From contig CANTDX010000006.1 in the NCBI GenBank assembly GCA_947652615.1, positions 28,948-92,947 on the forward strand: 64,000 nucleotides of DNA, written 5' to 3'. This DNA is from an uncultured Dorea sp. (lineage in GTDB: Bacteria; Bacillota; Clostridia; Lachnospirales; Lachnospiraceae). The notes beneath the pieces were generated by a model that saw only the letters and a list, made by a program, of their open reading frames with translations, was not told the origin of the DNA and searched no databases. The position numbers and the translations under genes were made by a program. Below are positions 45,294 through 54,451 of the stretch, one piece after another (within the stretch, counting starts at the first letter, position 1; each line of letters begins with the position of its first letter).

Positions 45294-46579
45294 TATTGAT
45301 TCCCTCCCTTTTTCTCATAATCCTGTACTTTGCGGATAATGTCGCGGTTGTAGCGTACCCAGTCAGTGTCGAACTTGTTCAGGAATTTGTCTACGTCGCC
45401 GTCTAATAAGAATGTCTGGATCTGAGCGTCCACACTCATCTCGGACGGATAGTAGTGATCCTGATAGTCAACCATCTTGCCTTCGTTGATGTAATCGAGC
45501 ATACCGTCAAGAGCCGGAGAAAGCTTGAATTCCGTATCCTTACAAGGCACGGCGTTCTGGTCGTCTAAGTAAGTCTGGATGGTGGAGTCCTCTAACAGGA
45601 AGCTTAATACTTCGTAGGCCGCTTCTTTGTTCGGACATTCGTTGGTGATACAGAACTGAAGGTCCACACCGGAGTTCAGAACGTTGTCATCCGCGTTGTC
45701 GCATCCCGGCATAACGAAAGAATCAATGTCCATATCAGGGTTTACCGACTGGATCTGCGGAACAGCATAGCTTCCGATACAGTACATAGCAGCTTCGCCG
45801 TTTGCAAATGCGGTACATGCGTCGTTGTAGTTATAAGCAAACGGGTCATCCTGTGCATGGTCGAGCAGTTCGAGCATCTTCTCTGCAACTTCCGGATATT
45901 CGTCGATAAATTTCGTCTCGCCTTTGTTCACCTGGCGGCATACATCCGCGGGAGCCAGATCGCAGGCAAGTGCGTTCCACGGCGCCAGACAGGTCCATAC
46001 ATCTTTGTAACCGAAGTATAACGGCTGCTGTCCGGAGGACTTGATCTCGTCGCACAGGTCCATGAACTCGTCCCATGTGGTCGGGATCTCCCAGTCATTG
46101 TCTTCGAACATCTCTCTGTTGTACAGCACACCTGCGGCGTTCGCTACATAAGGAACAGCATATACGCCGTCCAGCGGAACGAATTCTAAGTTCTTGTCGA
46201 TGTCTAAGTAAGCCTGTTTGATCAATGAGAGCCCTTCAAAATCTGAGATATCCATCAGCATCTCGGCATCCAGGAAGTTTGAGAAATTGACGTCGCCGCC
46301 GATTCCGATGATATCCGGGGCGTCCTCCTTGATGAAACGTGTTTTCAGTACGGTCATGGCGTCGTTGGGAGATTCGATGTGCAGCACGATGTCATCATGT
46401 GTCGCATTGAATTCCTCCTCCATTTTCTCGAAAGCCTTGACAGCCTCCGGCTTGTACTGAAGCATGGTGATATGGGTCTTTCCGTCTGCGCTTTGGTCTG
46501 AGCTGCAGCCATTGGCTGAGATGACGGTCCCAATCAGCATTGCTGCCACAAGCATTGTGGCAATTACTCTTCTTTTCAT
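45293..46579 (-). CDS. Extracellular sugar-binding lipoprotein (MsmE/RafE type)
   Basis: The 428-residue solute-binding protein has a basic, hydrophobic signal and a lipobox-like cysteine near residue 25 (VISANGCSSD). The mature family-1 binding domain has GIGGDVNFSNFLD, YAVPYVANAAGVLYN, FANGEAAMYCIGSYAVPQI and an aromatic-rich C-terminal half. It would be anchored to the outer membrane face and bind alpha-galactosides, given the downstream GH36 enzyme. It is the first gene of the operon and faces the AraC regulator. Confidence 0.92.
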   Translation of the reverse strand: MKRRVIATMLVAAMLIGTVISANGCSSDQSADGKTHITMLQYKPEAVKAFEKMEEEFNATHDDIVLHIESPNDAMTVLKTRFIKEDAPDIIGIGGDVNFSNFLDAEMLMDISDFEGLSLIKQAYLDIDKNLEFVPLDGVYAVPYVANAAGVLYNREMFEDNDWEIPTTWDEFMDLCDEIKSSGQQPLYFGYKDVWTCLAPWNALACDLAPADVCRQVNKGETKFIDEYPEVAEKMLELLDHAQDDPFAYNYNDACTAFANGEAAMYCIGSYAVPQIQSVNPDMDIDSFVMPGCDNADDNVLNSGVDLQFCITNECPNKEAAYEVLSFLLEDSTIQTYLDDQNAVPCKDTEFKLSPALDGMLDYINEGKMVDYQDHYYPSEMSVDAQIQTFLLDGDVDKFLNKFDTDWVRYNRDIIRKVQDYEKKGGNQ

Positions 46580-46895
46580 TCCACACCTCTCCTTTTTCCT
46601 TCATGCATACCGTCTGCCCCGACGCATTTTTTTAATGGACAGTTTCGTTAGGTTGCATGAATTTTATGTAATTTACAGGTAAAATAATAGCAGTCTGCTG
46701 TGGAAAGGTAAATATTCTGATGGGGCGGGATTTTATCATAATGCGGTATTATAAAGAGAATGTTGAAGTATAGACGTATTATGGTATATAATAAAGGAAA
46801 TGGAGAGATTTTCGTGACTTTCCACAAAATAGATAGTGCAGTTTTGAGCAATATAACGAAAATAAAGAAATGAATGAAAAAAGGAGAATGACTTT
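46580..46895. promoter_or_regulatory. Divergent control region between sugar-binding protein and AraC genes
   Basis: This 316-base stretch contains no gene. Toward the AraC gene it has TTGAAG (46763-46768), an 18-base spacer and TATAAT (46787-46792). Two palindromes lie nearer the sugar operon: TGTAA-T-TTACA (46667-46677) flanked by ATTTTA and TAAAAT, and AGCAG-T-CTGCT (46689-46699). They are candidate binding sites for the AraC-type regulator or for catabolite control. No convincing minus-strand promoter was found, as expected for an activator-dependent operon. Confidence 0.55.
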
Positions 46896-47750
46896 ATGAC
46901 GAATTATTTATTTTCTGTGTTTCAGGATGAGCGCTTTATGGACCTGACAGTATACCAGTATGGGTATGAGCAGTGTGAACCTCTGCACTCGTTTGGTCCG
47001 TATGTAAGGAACAATTATCTCTTTCATTATGTAATCTCCGGGAAAGGGTGCCTGCATGCCAATGATGAGAAGGGGGATGCGACGTTCTATGATATCGAGG
47101 CGGGCAACGGATTCATTATTGAGCCTGGATATGTCAATACCTACTATGCCGACAACGACGAGCCGTGGGAGTATGTATGGGTGGAATTCGGCGGGCTGCG
47201 GGCGAAGGAGTGTATAGAGCTTGCGGGACTGTCCCACAAGTCCCCGGTATATCATCTGGCAGCGCCCGAATACGGCGAGACGCTCAAAGAGCGTATGCTG
47301 ACCATTGTCAGAAGCCAGAACGCGTCGAATATGGAGGTGATCGGGCATCTGTACCTGTTCCTTGACTGCCTGATCAAGTATTCGGCATCGAAGAAGCAGC
47401 TTCAAGGCGGGAAGCTGGGCGAGTTCTATGCAAGAGAGGCCGTGGTGTATATCGAGCACAACTACGATAAGGATATCACAGTTGAGGATATCGCAAGGAG
47501 ATGCAAGCTGGACCGCAGCTATTTCGGGAAGGTGTTCAAGAAGGCGGTCGGCCAGTCCCCCCAGGAGTTCCTGATCCGGTACCGTATGAGCAAGGCGGCG
47601 GACGCCCTGATCATCGGCGACGATTCGGTGGGAGATATCGGGGTGTCGGTGGGGTATCCCAATCTGCTGCATTTCTCCAGGGCATTTAAGGGCGTGTACG
47701 GGGTATCGCCAAGAGAGTACCGGCAGAAGAATAAGATCATAGACCGGTAA
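46896..47750 (+). CDS. AraC family regulator of the alpha-galactoside operon (MsmR/RafR type)
   Basis: The 284-residue regulator has an N-terminal cupin-like sugar-sensing domain (about 10-150, with HYVISGKGCLHAND and EPGYVNTYYADNDEPWEYVWVEFGG). A C-terminal double helix-turn-helix follows (about 185-284, with ITVEDIARRCKLDRSYFGKVFKKAVGQSPQEFLIRYRMSKAA and YPNLLHFSRAFKGVYGVSPREYR). The AraC signature is complete. It is transcribed away from the operon and probably activates it when alpha-galactosides are present. It has an AAAAGGAGA ribosome site. Confidence 0.93.
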   Translation: MTNYLFSVFQDERFMDLTVYQYGYEQCEPLHSFGPYVRNNYLFHYVISGKGCLHANDEKGDATFYDIEAGNGFIIEPGYVNTYYADNDEPWEYVWVEFGGLRAKECIELAGLSHKSPVYHLAAPEYGETLKERMLTIVRSQNASNMEVIGHLYLFLDCLIKYSASKKQLQGGKLGEFYAREAVVYIEHNYDKDITVEDIARRCKLDRSYFGKVFKKAVGQSPQEFLIRYRMSKAADALIIGDDSVGDIGVSVGYPNLLHFSRAFKGVYGVSPREYRQKNKIIDR

Positions 47751-47763
47751 AGCATAGAATTGT

Positions 47764-47790
47764 AAGGGGAGGGAGTATAGCCTCCCCTTT
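47764..47790 (+). terminator. Intrinsic terminator of the AraC gene
   Basis: AAGGGGAGG (47764-47772) pairs with CCTCCCCTT (47781-47789), ending in TTTC. It lies 13 bases after the AraC stop codon. Confidence 0.8.
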
Positions 47791-47810
47791 CAAATTATGT
47801 TTAGGATAGG

Positions 47811-49631
47811 TTAAGGCATTTTTGTGCGTTCTAGTGCATTTGCAGCACCCGAAACGCCATTTTTTTTGGCTTGTTCAAGCCAGAGATATGCTGCCTGGCA
47901 GCCAAGATCGGAAGCCTTTACCGCATAATCGAGAGCTTCCTTTTGGTTATAATAACGAGGACAACGTCCGATATCAAACGATTGTTCACTCATGCAATTT
48001 ACGTCTCCGAAGAAAAGGTACTTTGCATAGGTAAATGTGGAATAAGGGTCTTGATTTTTAACTGCTCTTTTTAGCCAGTATATTCCTTTTTCTTTATCTA
48101 TATCTTTTTCTCCGGGGCATGTTTCGTTTAATTTTGGAGAAAAGCGGGTATTGCCATATAAGTAGTAAGAGGCAAGCATTGACTGAGCTTCCACAAGATC
48201 TAGTTCGCCGGCTTTTTCAAGATCCGGCAGTGCGTCTGACAGATCTTCTGTGGTCAGATGCATCTGGGAATCTACAGTGGCTTGTTTTATCTTACGCATT
48301 CCAGCATTATAGTATTCCACTCCTTTATTACGCCGGATGATCCGTAAGCCTTCTTTGGCTTTGTCATGGCCCTGTTTCGCAGATTTTTCAAACCAGTATT
48401 CAGCCCGTTCCAGGTTGACGGTTCCTTCGCCTCCAGGCAGATACCATGTGCCAAGCAGAAATTGTTCGTCGGAATCTCCTTGTTCGGCAGACTTTTCAAG
48501 CCAAAAAAGGGCTTTATCTTTGTCGGCTGATACACCCTGTCCGTTCAAATAACATCGTGCCAAAATCTTAGGCGCCTGTTCTTCTCCTAATTGTGCGGCT
48601 TTTTCAAGGTAAGTGACTGCTTTCCCATATTCTTTATCCTGATAAGCCTGTATTCCGGCCAGAAATATTTTATTTCCATCGGAAATAGGTGATTGCTCTT
48701 GGTGCTGTGCAGACTGTTCTATTTCCAGGAGAGCTTCTTTGGCACGCTGGGATCCTTGGGCGGCTGATTTCTCCAACCAGTATTTGGCCTGTTGGAGATC
48801 CTGGTCGAGAAATTTGCCTGAAAGGTAATGAAGACCAAGGCTGCACTGCATATCAGGAGATCCTTGATTGGCGCCTTCGTTCAGCCAGAACAGACATTTC
48901 TCGCCGTCTCCGATATCTTCGTAGACATCAGAGAGTACGGATTGAGAATCGATATCTCCTGATCGTGCGTATGGTTCTAACCAATAGATTGCTTTTTCGA
49001 AATCTCTCTCTCCATAATAGTAATGCAATGCCAGATTAAAAGCAGCATACTCATGGCCATGTTCGGCAGCTTTTTTATAAAGGGCAATTGCTGAATCAAA
49101 ATCCTCCGTGTCTGACACTTGCAATGCTTTTTGATACCATTCTTCAATTTGTTCAGGGGAGACAGAAGATGCCGTTTCATCTTTATCTGGTGTGGAAGCT
49201 TCCAGTTCGATATCTTCCAATGGCTTTTCGGTTATAAAAGTCAGAGATTCATCTTCAAGAGTCTGCTTCTTATTTTCAAAAGCTAGGATTTCATCTTCAA
49301 GAGCCTGTTTTTTGAGTTCAAAAGCTAGGATTTCATCTTCAAGAGTTCGTTTTTTCTCTTCAAAAGCCAGTTTTTCATCTTCAAAAGCACGCCGCAGAAT
49401 TTCAAAGTTCTGCAGTTCTCTTTTAAAGGCTATTTTTTCTCTTTCAAAAGCCAGCTTTTCATTTTCATATATCTGCCATTCATCTTGCAGGGGAGAAGCG
49501 GATATAGGTGCTTGTTTACTGTTTGATGCTTGTCCCTGAATTAAAAGTTGATCTGAAGTCGCGGGGGCTGATATTTTATTCCGTGTATTATAGTCAATAA
49601 TGACTTGCGACGTTAGACGAGAAGTGTGATG
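47811..49631 (-). pseudogene. Coiled-coil / Sel1-repeat protein gene lacking a start (5'-truncated)
   Basis: The frame is open for about 606 codons, from just inside an in-frame stop at 49632-49634 to the stop at 47811, but no ATG or GTG occurs before the first repeats. The only TTG (49220) falls inside the conserved coiled coil. The encoded chain has a polar start, then about 75 residues of heptads with a 14-residue unit (LEDEILAFELKKQA type), then about eight Sel1/TPR-like repeats (for example KAIYWLEPYARSGDIDSQSVL, KALFWLEKSAEQGDSDEQFLLG) to the C-terminus. Sel1 repeats mediate protein contacts. The 5' end meets the broken grdI-type fragment head to head, so a deletion or rearrangement probably removed both starts. 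Expression is doubtful. Confidence 0.7.
49245..49400 (-). repeat. 42-bp tandem repeats encoding a coiled coil
   Basis: About 3.5 degenerate copies of a 42-base unit encode 14 residues (two heptads; unit core EDEILAFE-KKQ). Near-identical stretches recur at 49278-49306 and 49320-49348. The DNA similarity exceeds that expected of amino acid need alone, so recent unit duplication is likely. Confidence 0.75.
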
Positions 49632-49861
49632 CTATCGTATCCTGCGGCAATGTATCTCAGTTGATCGAACTGCCTCCGATGGAGACGGTCTTAGGAGAGC
49701 TTAAGTCACTGGCAAGAGACGGGCTGTCCGGCGGATGGGCGGACGATGAGATCTTAGGACCTTCCGTCAGGGAAGACGGTTCCATTATCATGGAGAACAA
49801 CTCGATGTTCTGCGGTGATCAGGTGTGCGGATGGTCCCCAAAGACGATGAAAGAATTCTAA
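49604..49861 (+). pseudogene. 3' fragment of a betaine/glycine reductase component B alpha subunit (GrdI/GrdE type)
   Basis: Eighty-five codons remain, preceded by an in-frame stop (49601-49603). The visible chain runs KCDAIVSCGNVSQLIELPPM, then GLSGGWADDEILGP, and ends SMFCGDQVCGWSPKTMKEF, as at the C-terminus of the proprotein subunits of Grd component B. Full-length proteins are about 430 residues, so about four fifths is missing. An internal TTG start at 49661 is possible but has no good ribosome site. It lies 16 bases before the selenoprotein subunit gene that normally follows it. The loss of its 5' part coincides with loss of the opposite gene's start. Confidence 0.75.
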
Positions 49862-49877
49862 TGGAGGTAAGCGGAGA

Positions 49878-51182
49878 ATGAAGAAAGCAATCGTATATGT
49901 GAATCAGTTTTTTGGACAGGTCGGCGGAGAAGAGCAGGCTGGGATCGAGCCGCAGCTCCATGAAGGGCAGATAGGACCTGCGATGCAGTTTCAGAAAGAA
50001 CTTGACGCAGATGTAACTCATACGATCATCTGCGGTGATAATTATATGGGATCGAATACGGAGGAAGCAGTTGAGAGAATCCTTGACATGCTTAGCGGCA
50101 AGGAATTTGATATCTTTCTTGCGGGACCGGCGTTTCAGGCGGGACGTTATACCGTTGCCTGCGGGACGATCTGCAAGGCAGTAAAGGAGAAATTCGCCGT
50201 TCCGGTCGTAACCTCTATGAACAGTGAGACTCCGGGCGTTGATATGTTCAAGAAGAATATGTATATCATGAAGGGCGGCAATATCGCTTCGAAGATGAGA
50301 CAAGACGTGAAAGCTATGGCGCGGATCGCTAATAAGCTGTTAAACGGCGAGACGGTAGGAAGTGCGGATGAGGAAGGGTATTTCGCAAGAGGGATCCGTC
50401 ATCAGACCTGGCTTGCGGATGGGAAGCCTGCGTCGGAGCGTATGGTGGAGATGCTGCTTAAGAAATTAAACGGCGAGCCTTTTGAGACGGAACTGCCGAT
50501 TCCAAAGAGAGATCTGGTTCCGATCGCTCCGGCTGTTAAGGATCTTAAGCAGGCGAAGATCGCGCTGGTTACGACGGGCGGTATCGTGCCGGTAGAGAAT
50601 CCGGACCGTATTCAGTCTGCGTCTGCGACCAGGTGGGGAAGATACGATATCTCTCAGACAGAAGCGCTGAAGGGCGGGGTGTATAAGACGATCCATGCCG
50701 GTTTCGATCCGGCTGCCGCTGATGCAGATCCCAATGTGATCACCCCGGTTGATGCTTTGAAGGTATTGGAGAAGGAGGAGGTCTATGGGAGCCTTCATCC
50801 GTATTTCTACTCTACGGTAGGAACCGGGACGACAGAGGCCGAGGCGCAGAGAATGGCAAAGGAAATGGTTCCGTATCTTACCGAAGATAACGTAGACGCT
50901 GTAATCATGGTTTCTACATGAGGTACCTGTACTCGTTGCGGCGCAACGATGGTGAAAGAGATCGAGAGAGCAGGATTCCCGATCGTACAGATGTGTAACC
51001 TGATTCCGGTAGCGAAGACGGTTGGCTCTAACCGGATCGTTCCGACCATATCCATTCCTTATCCGTTGGGAGATCCGGGGACTTCTAAGGAAGACCAGTG
51101 GAAGCTTCGTTATCACAGGACGAAGGTTGCATTAGAAGCATTGGCAACTGACATTACTGAACAGACAGTATTCCGCGTTTAA
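49878..51182 (+). CDS. grdH: Selenocysteine-containing Grd component B subunit, probably betaine reductase GrdH
   Basis: Translated through the in-frame TGA at 50919-50921, the gene gives 434 residues with selenocysteine at position 348 in VST-U-GTCTRCGA, the exact active-site context of GrdB/GrdF/GrdH. The downstream part (MVKEIERAGFPIVQMCNLIPVAKTVGSNRIVP to FRV) stays in frame and is fully family-like. Component B binds glycine, sarcosine or betaine and passes the carboxymethyl group to selenoprotein A, giving acetyl phosphate by way of component C. The adjacent BCCT transporter points to betaine, hence GrdH, but GrdB or GrdF cannot be excluded. The partner alpha gene just upstream is truncated, so the enzyme may not work unless a second copy exists. 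GGAGGTAAGCGGAG precedes the ATG. Confidence 0.9.
50919..50948 (+). other. UGA selenocysteine codon with bacterial SECIS-like hairpin
   Basis: TGA (50919-50921) is followed 12 bases later by CGTTGC (50934-50939), a GGC loop and GCAACG (50943-50948), a perfect 6-bp stem with a G-containing apical loop. ACC/GGT pairing outside could extend it. Position and loop fit a bacterial SECIS element bound by SelB. Confidence 0.85.
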
Positions 51183-51223
51183 TGCGGGATACTGTTCCTA
51201 AAAGGACTGAAAGGGGTAATTGC

Positions 51224-52723
51224 ATGGAGAAAAAGGACTCAAAAAACACGGTATTTTATATTTCTCTTGTCATTATAGCTGTCATGGCGATATGGTCGGT
51301 CGCACTGAATGAGAGCTTTACCGCAGTATCCAATGCTGCGTTTGCATTTCTGACTACGGATTTCGGGTGGCTGTATCTCGTGTCGATGATCGTGTTCCTG
51401 ATATTCGTCGTCTATGTTGCATTCGGTAAATACGGACAGATTCGTCTTGGGGGAGACGATTCCAGACCGGAATATAAGAATCTTACATGGTTTGGACTTC
51501 TGTTTGGATGCGGCATGGGAGTCGGGCTTGTATTCTGGGGTGTTGCGGAGCCTCTGACTCACTATCTGAATCCTATGGGGATGGAAGGAGGGACGCCGGA
51601 AGCTGCAGATTTTGCCATGCGTTCCTTCTTCATGCACTGGGGGATCCTCCCGTGGGCCAATTATGCGGTGATCGGTCTTGCGCTTGCGTATTTCATGTTC
51701 CGTAAGAATAAGAAGGGTTTAATAAGCGTGATCCTCGAACCGTTGATCGGAGAGAAGCTTGCCGAAGGGTGGCTTGGGAAACTGGTAGATATTCTGGCGG
51801 TATTTGCAACGGTGGCCGGTGTCGTGACTTCGCTGGGGCTTGGGACACTGCAGATCAATGCGGGATTCCATTATATGTTCGGGCTTCCTACAACACTTGT
51901 GGTGCAGATCATCATTATCGCAGTTGTATCCGTGTTATATATCGGGTCTGCGGTTTCAGGCATTGACAAGGGAATCAAGATTATCTCAGATACGAATCTC
52001 TATGTTGCGATCGGACTGATGGCAGTGTGTTTCCTGGTGGGGCCGAAAGTAGAGATCCTGAACAGCTTCATCAATGGATTAGGGCAGTATATCGGTAAGT
52101 TTGTTCCGGATTCCCTGGGAATCCAGGCATACGGGGATAACGCATGGATCGGAAGCTGGAGAATATTCTACTGGGCATGGTTCATTGCCTGGGCGCCGTT
52201 TGTAGGTGTATTTGTGGCACGGATCTCCAAAGGGCGCACGATCAGAGAATTTATCCTCGGCGTGGTGCTAGTTCCGGCGCTTGCTTCCTGTATATGGGGA
52301 TCGGTGTTCGGAAGCCTTGGGATCAATCTGGGAGAGAAGGGCATCATGGAGATATCAAAGCTTCAGGAAGCAGTAGCGGCTCCGGAGGTCGGCCTCTTTG
52401 TAGTGCTGAGTAAGTACCCTCTTGGATTCCTGTTATCACTGGTGGCGATCATATCCTTATGTGCATTCTTCATTACGTCAGCGAATTCAGGCGTATATGT
52501 GTTATCTATGCTTACGACGAAGGGGGATATCAATCCGCCGAACAATAAGAAGATCCTGTGGGGGATCATCCAGTCGGTGATGGCGGTCGGTCTTCTGATG
52601 GCAGGAGGGCTGAAGCCTCTGCAGACGATCTCGCTGGCGGCGGCGTTCCCGTTTATCTTTATTATGTTTGCAGCATGTGCGGCATTCATCAAGGTATTAA
52701 AGGGAGAGAAGACGGGGAAATAA
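51224..52723 (+). CDS. BCCT family transporter (betaine/carnitine/choline)
   Basis: The 499-residue membrane protein has about 12 helices and the BCCT core GWLYLVSMIVFLIFVVYVAFGKYG. Further marks are FGCGMGVGLVFWGVAEPLTHY, SFFMHWGILPWANYAVIGLALAYF and the aromatic substrate box WRIFYWAWFIAWAPFVGVFVARISKGRTIREF. It imports quaternary ammonium compounds with Na+ or H+. Its place 41 bases after grdH suggests betaine uptake for reduction rather than osmoprotection. The start at 51224 follows GAAAGGGG; an in-frame ATG at 51182 overlaps the grdH stop and has no site. Confidence 0.93.
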   Translation: MEKKDSKNTVFYISLVIIAVMAIWSVALNESFTAVSNAAFAFLTTDFGWLYLVSMIVFLIFVVYVAFGKYGQIRLGGDDSRPEYKNLTWFGLLFGCGMGVGLVFWGVAEPLTHYLNPMGMEGGTPEAADFAMRSFFMHWGILPWANYAVIGLALAYFMFRKNKKGLISVILEPLIGEKLAEGWLGKLVDILAVFATVAGVVTSLGLGTLQINAGFHYMFGLPTTLVVQIIIIAVVSVLYIGSAVSGIDKGIKIISDTNLYVAIGLMAVCFLVGPKVEILNSFINGLGQYIGKFVPDSLGIQAYGDNAWIGSWRIFYWAWFIAWAPFVGVFVARISKGRTIREFILGVVLVPALASCIWGSVFGSLGINLGEKGIMEISKLQEAVAAPEVGLFVVLSKYPLGFLLSLVAIISLCAFFITSANSGVYVLSMLTTKGDINPPNNKKILWGIIQSVMAVGLLMAGGLKPLQTISLAAAFPFIFIMFAACAAFIKVLKGEKTGK

Positions 52724-52733
52724 TTTTTTGGCA

Positions 52734-52762
52734 TTGACATTTCTTATCAAATTGGGTATCAT
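52734..52762 (+). promoter_or_regulatory. Promoter of the acyl-CoA ligase gene
   Basis: TTGACA (52734-52739), a 17-base spacer and TATCAT (52757-52762) start 10 bases after the BCCT stop. The -10 overlaps an upstream in-frame start codon, which argues for translation from 52813. Confidence 0.8.
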
Positions 52763-52812
52763 TGACTTTAATGAGTAAAAGCGTTAAAGCGATAAGAAAG
52801 GGGAACTTTCCA

Positions 52813-54447
52813 ATGCCTATTACAGATATTTTGGAGAAAAACTGCCGGCTGTACGGCGACGACGTGTGTCTGGTGGAGATCAACCCGGAGATGCCGGAGA
52901 CCAGGCGTGTGACCTGGAAGGAGTATGAGCTGATCGAGCCGGTGCGTGCGTCTTACTACCGGCGTGAGATCACATGGAGCGTATTCAATGAGAAGTCCAA
53001 CCGTTTTGCCAATCTCCTGTTGGAGCGGGGGATCAAGAAAGGAGATAAGGTTGCAATCCTTCTGATGAACTGTCTGGAATGGCTTCCGATCTACTTCGGG
53101 ATCTTGAAGACGGGGGCGCTGGCAGTGCCGCTTAATTTCCGGTACTCGGCAGAGGAGATCCAGTATTGCGTGGAGCTTGCCGAGGTGGATGTGCTGGTGT
53201 TCGGGCCGGAGTTTATCGGGCGTGTGGAGGAGATCGCGGACAATATCAGCAGGCATCGTCTGCTTTATTATGTAGGGGACGGCTGCCCGGGATTTGCGGA
53301 AGACTATACCATTCATTCCGCCAACTGCTCCAGCCAGTCTCCGAAGATCGATATCAATGACGACGACTATGCGGCGATCTATTTCTCCTCCGGGACGACT
53401 GGGTTCCCTAAGGCGATCCTACATACCCATGAGGCGCTGATGCATTCTGCCAAGGTAGAACAGAATCATCATGGACAGACGAAGGAGGATGTGTTCCTGT
53501 GTATCCCTCCGCTGTATCACACCGGCGCTAAGATGCACTGGTTCGGAAGCCTGCTGACGGGAGGCAAGGCGGTGCTCCTTAAGGGGGCCAATCCGGAATT
53601 CATCTTAAGGGCTGTATCAGAGGAAAAATGTACAATCGTATGGCTTCTGGTACCTTGGGCGCAGGATCTTCTGCTGGCATTAGACAGTGGACAGGTTAAG
53701 CTTGGGATGTATCAGCTTGACCAGTGGCGGTTGATGCATATCGGTGCGCAGCCGGTGCCGCAGAGCTTGATCAAGCACTGGAAAGAGTATTTCCCGAATC
53801 ATCAGTACGATACGAATTATGGATTGAGCGAGTCGATCGGGCCGGGCTGTGTGCATCTGGGAGTGGACAATATTCACAAGGTAGGAGCAATCGGTAAGGC
53901 CGGATTCGGATGGAAGACGAAGATCATCGACGAGAACGGGAATCCTGTGAAGCCGGGAGAGACCGGAGAACTGGCAGTGAAAGGTCCCGGCGTCATGGTG
54001 GAATATTATAATGACAAGAAGGCGACAGAAGAGGTCCTGCATGACGGCTGGCTCTATACGGGCGATATGGCGATGGAGGATGAGGACGGGTTCATCTTCC
54101 TGGTAGACCGCAAGAAGGATGTCATTATCAGCGGCGGAGAGAATATCTATCCGGTGCAGATCGAAGATTTCCTGCGTACGAACGATGCAATCCTGGATGT
54201 TGCCGTGATCGGCCTGCCGGATCAGCGTCTTGGAGAGATCGCGGCGGCGATCGTGTCGCTGAAGCCGGGAGTGATCTGTACGGAGGATGATATTAATGCG
54301 TTCTGTAAGAAGCTTCCGAGATATAAGAGACCGCGCAAAGTGATATTCGCAGACGTGCCAAGGAACGCGACGGGCAAGATCGAGAAGCCGAAGTTAAGAG
54401 AGATGTACGGGGCTGCGCATCTGGTGCAGGAGCAGAACCGAAGATAA
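52813..54447 (+). CDS. AMP-forming acyl-CoA ligase (class I adenylate-forming enzyme)
   Basis: The 544-residue ANL-superfamily protein has the P-loop-like YFSSGTTGFPKA, the A5 motif YGLSES, GWLYTGDMAMEDEDGF, DRKKDVIISGGENIYPVQIE and the C-terminal catalytic lysine in RNATGKIEKPKL. It activates a carboxylic acid to its CoA thioester. The substrate is not readable from the sequence. Next to a BCCT transporter, a carnitine/crotonobetaine-type (CaiC-like) role is one option, but no other cai gene is present. The start at 52813 follows AGAAAGGGG and the promoter; it ends in a strong terminator. Confidence 0.9.
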   Translation: MPITDILEKNCRLYGDDVCLVEINPEMPETRRVTWKEYELIEPVRASYYRREITWSVFNEKSNRFANLLLERGIKKGDKVAILLMNCLEWLPIYFGILKTGALAVPLNFRYSAEEIQYCVELAEVDVLVFGPEFIGRVEEIADNISRHRLLYYVGDGCPGFAEDYTIHSANCSSQSPKIDINDDDYAAIYFSSGTTGFPKAILHTHEALMHSAKVEQNHHGQTKEDVFLCIPPLYHTGAKMHWFGSLLTGGKAVLLKGANPEFILRAVSEEKCTIVWLLVPWAQDLLLALDSGQVKLGMYQLDQWRLMHIGAQPVPQSLIKHWKEYFPNHQYDTNYGLSESIGPGCVHLGVDNIHKVGAIGKAGFGWKTKIIDENGNPVKPGETGELAVKGPGVMVEYYNDKKATEEVLHDGWLYTGDMAMEDEDGFIFLVDRKKDVIISGGENIYPVQIEDFLRTNDAILDVAVIGLPDQRLGEIAAAIVSLKPGVICTEDDINAFCKKLPRYKRPRKVIFADVPRNATGKIEKPKLREMYGAAHLVQEQNRR

Positions 54448-54451
54448 ATAT

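Noticed and set aside
49600..49660. Insertion sequence at the grdI/Sel1 junction
   Set aside because: No transposase, terminal inverted repeats or target duplication could be seen.
50919..50921. TGA read as the true end of a 347-residue protein, with a separate small gene from 50949
   Set aside because: The downstream frame is continuous, matches the Grd family through the Sec motif GTCTRCG, and a SECIS-like hairpin follows the TGA.
52762..52812. Upstream start for the acyl-CoA ligase
   Set aside because: It would fall on the -10 hexamer of the gene's own promoter and lacks a ribosome site. ATG 52813 has AGAAAGGGG.
52813..54447. Acyl-CoA ligase as the bile-acid CoA ligase BaiB
   Set aside because: Beyond the generic ANL motifs it does not resemble BaiB as I recall it, and no other bai gene is nearby.
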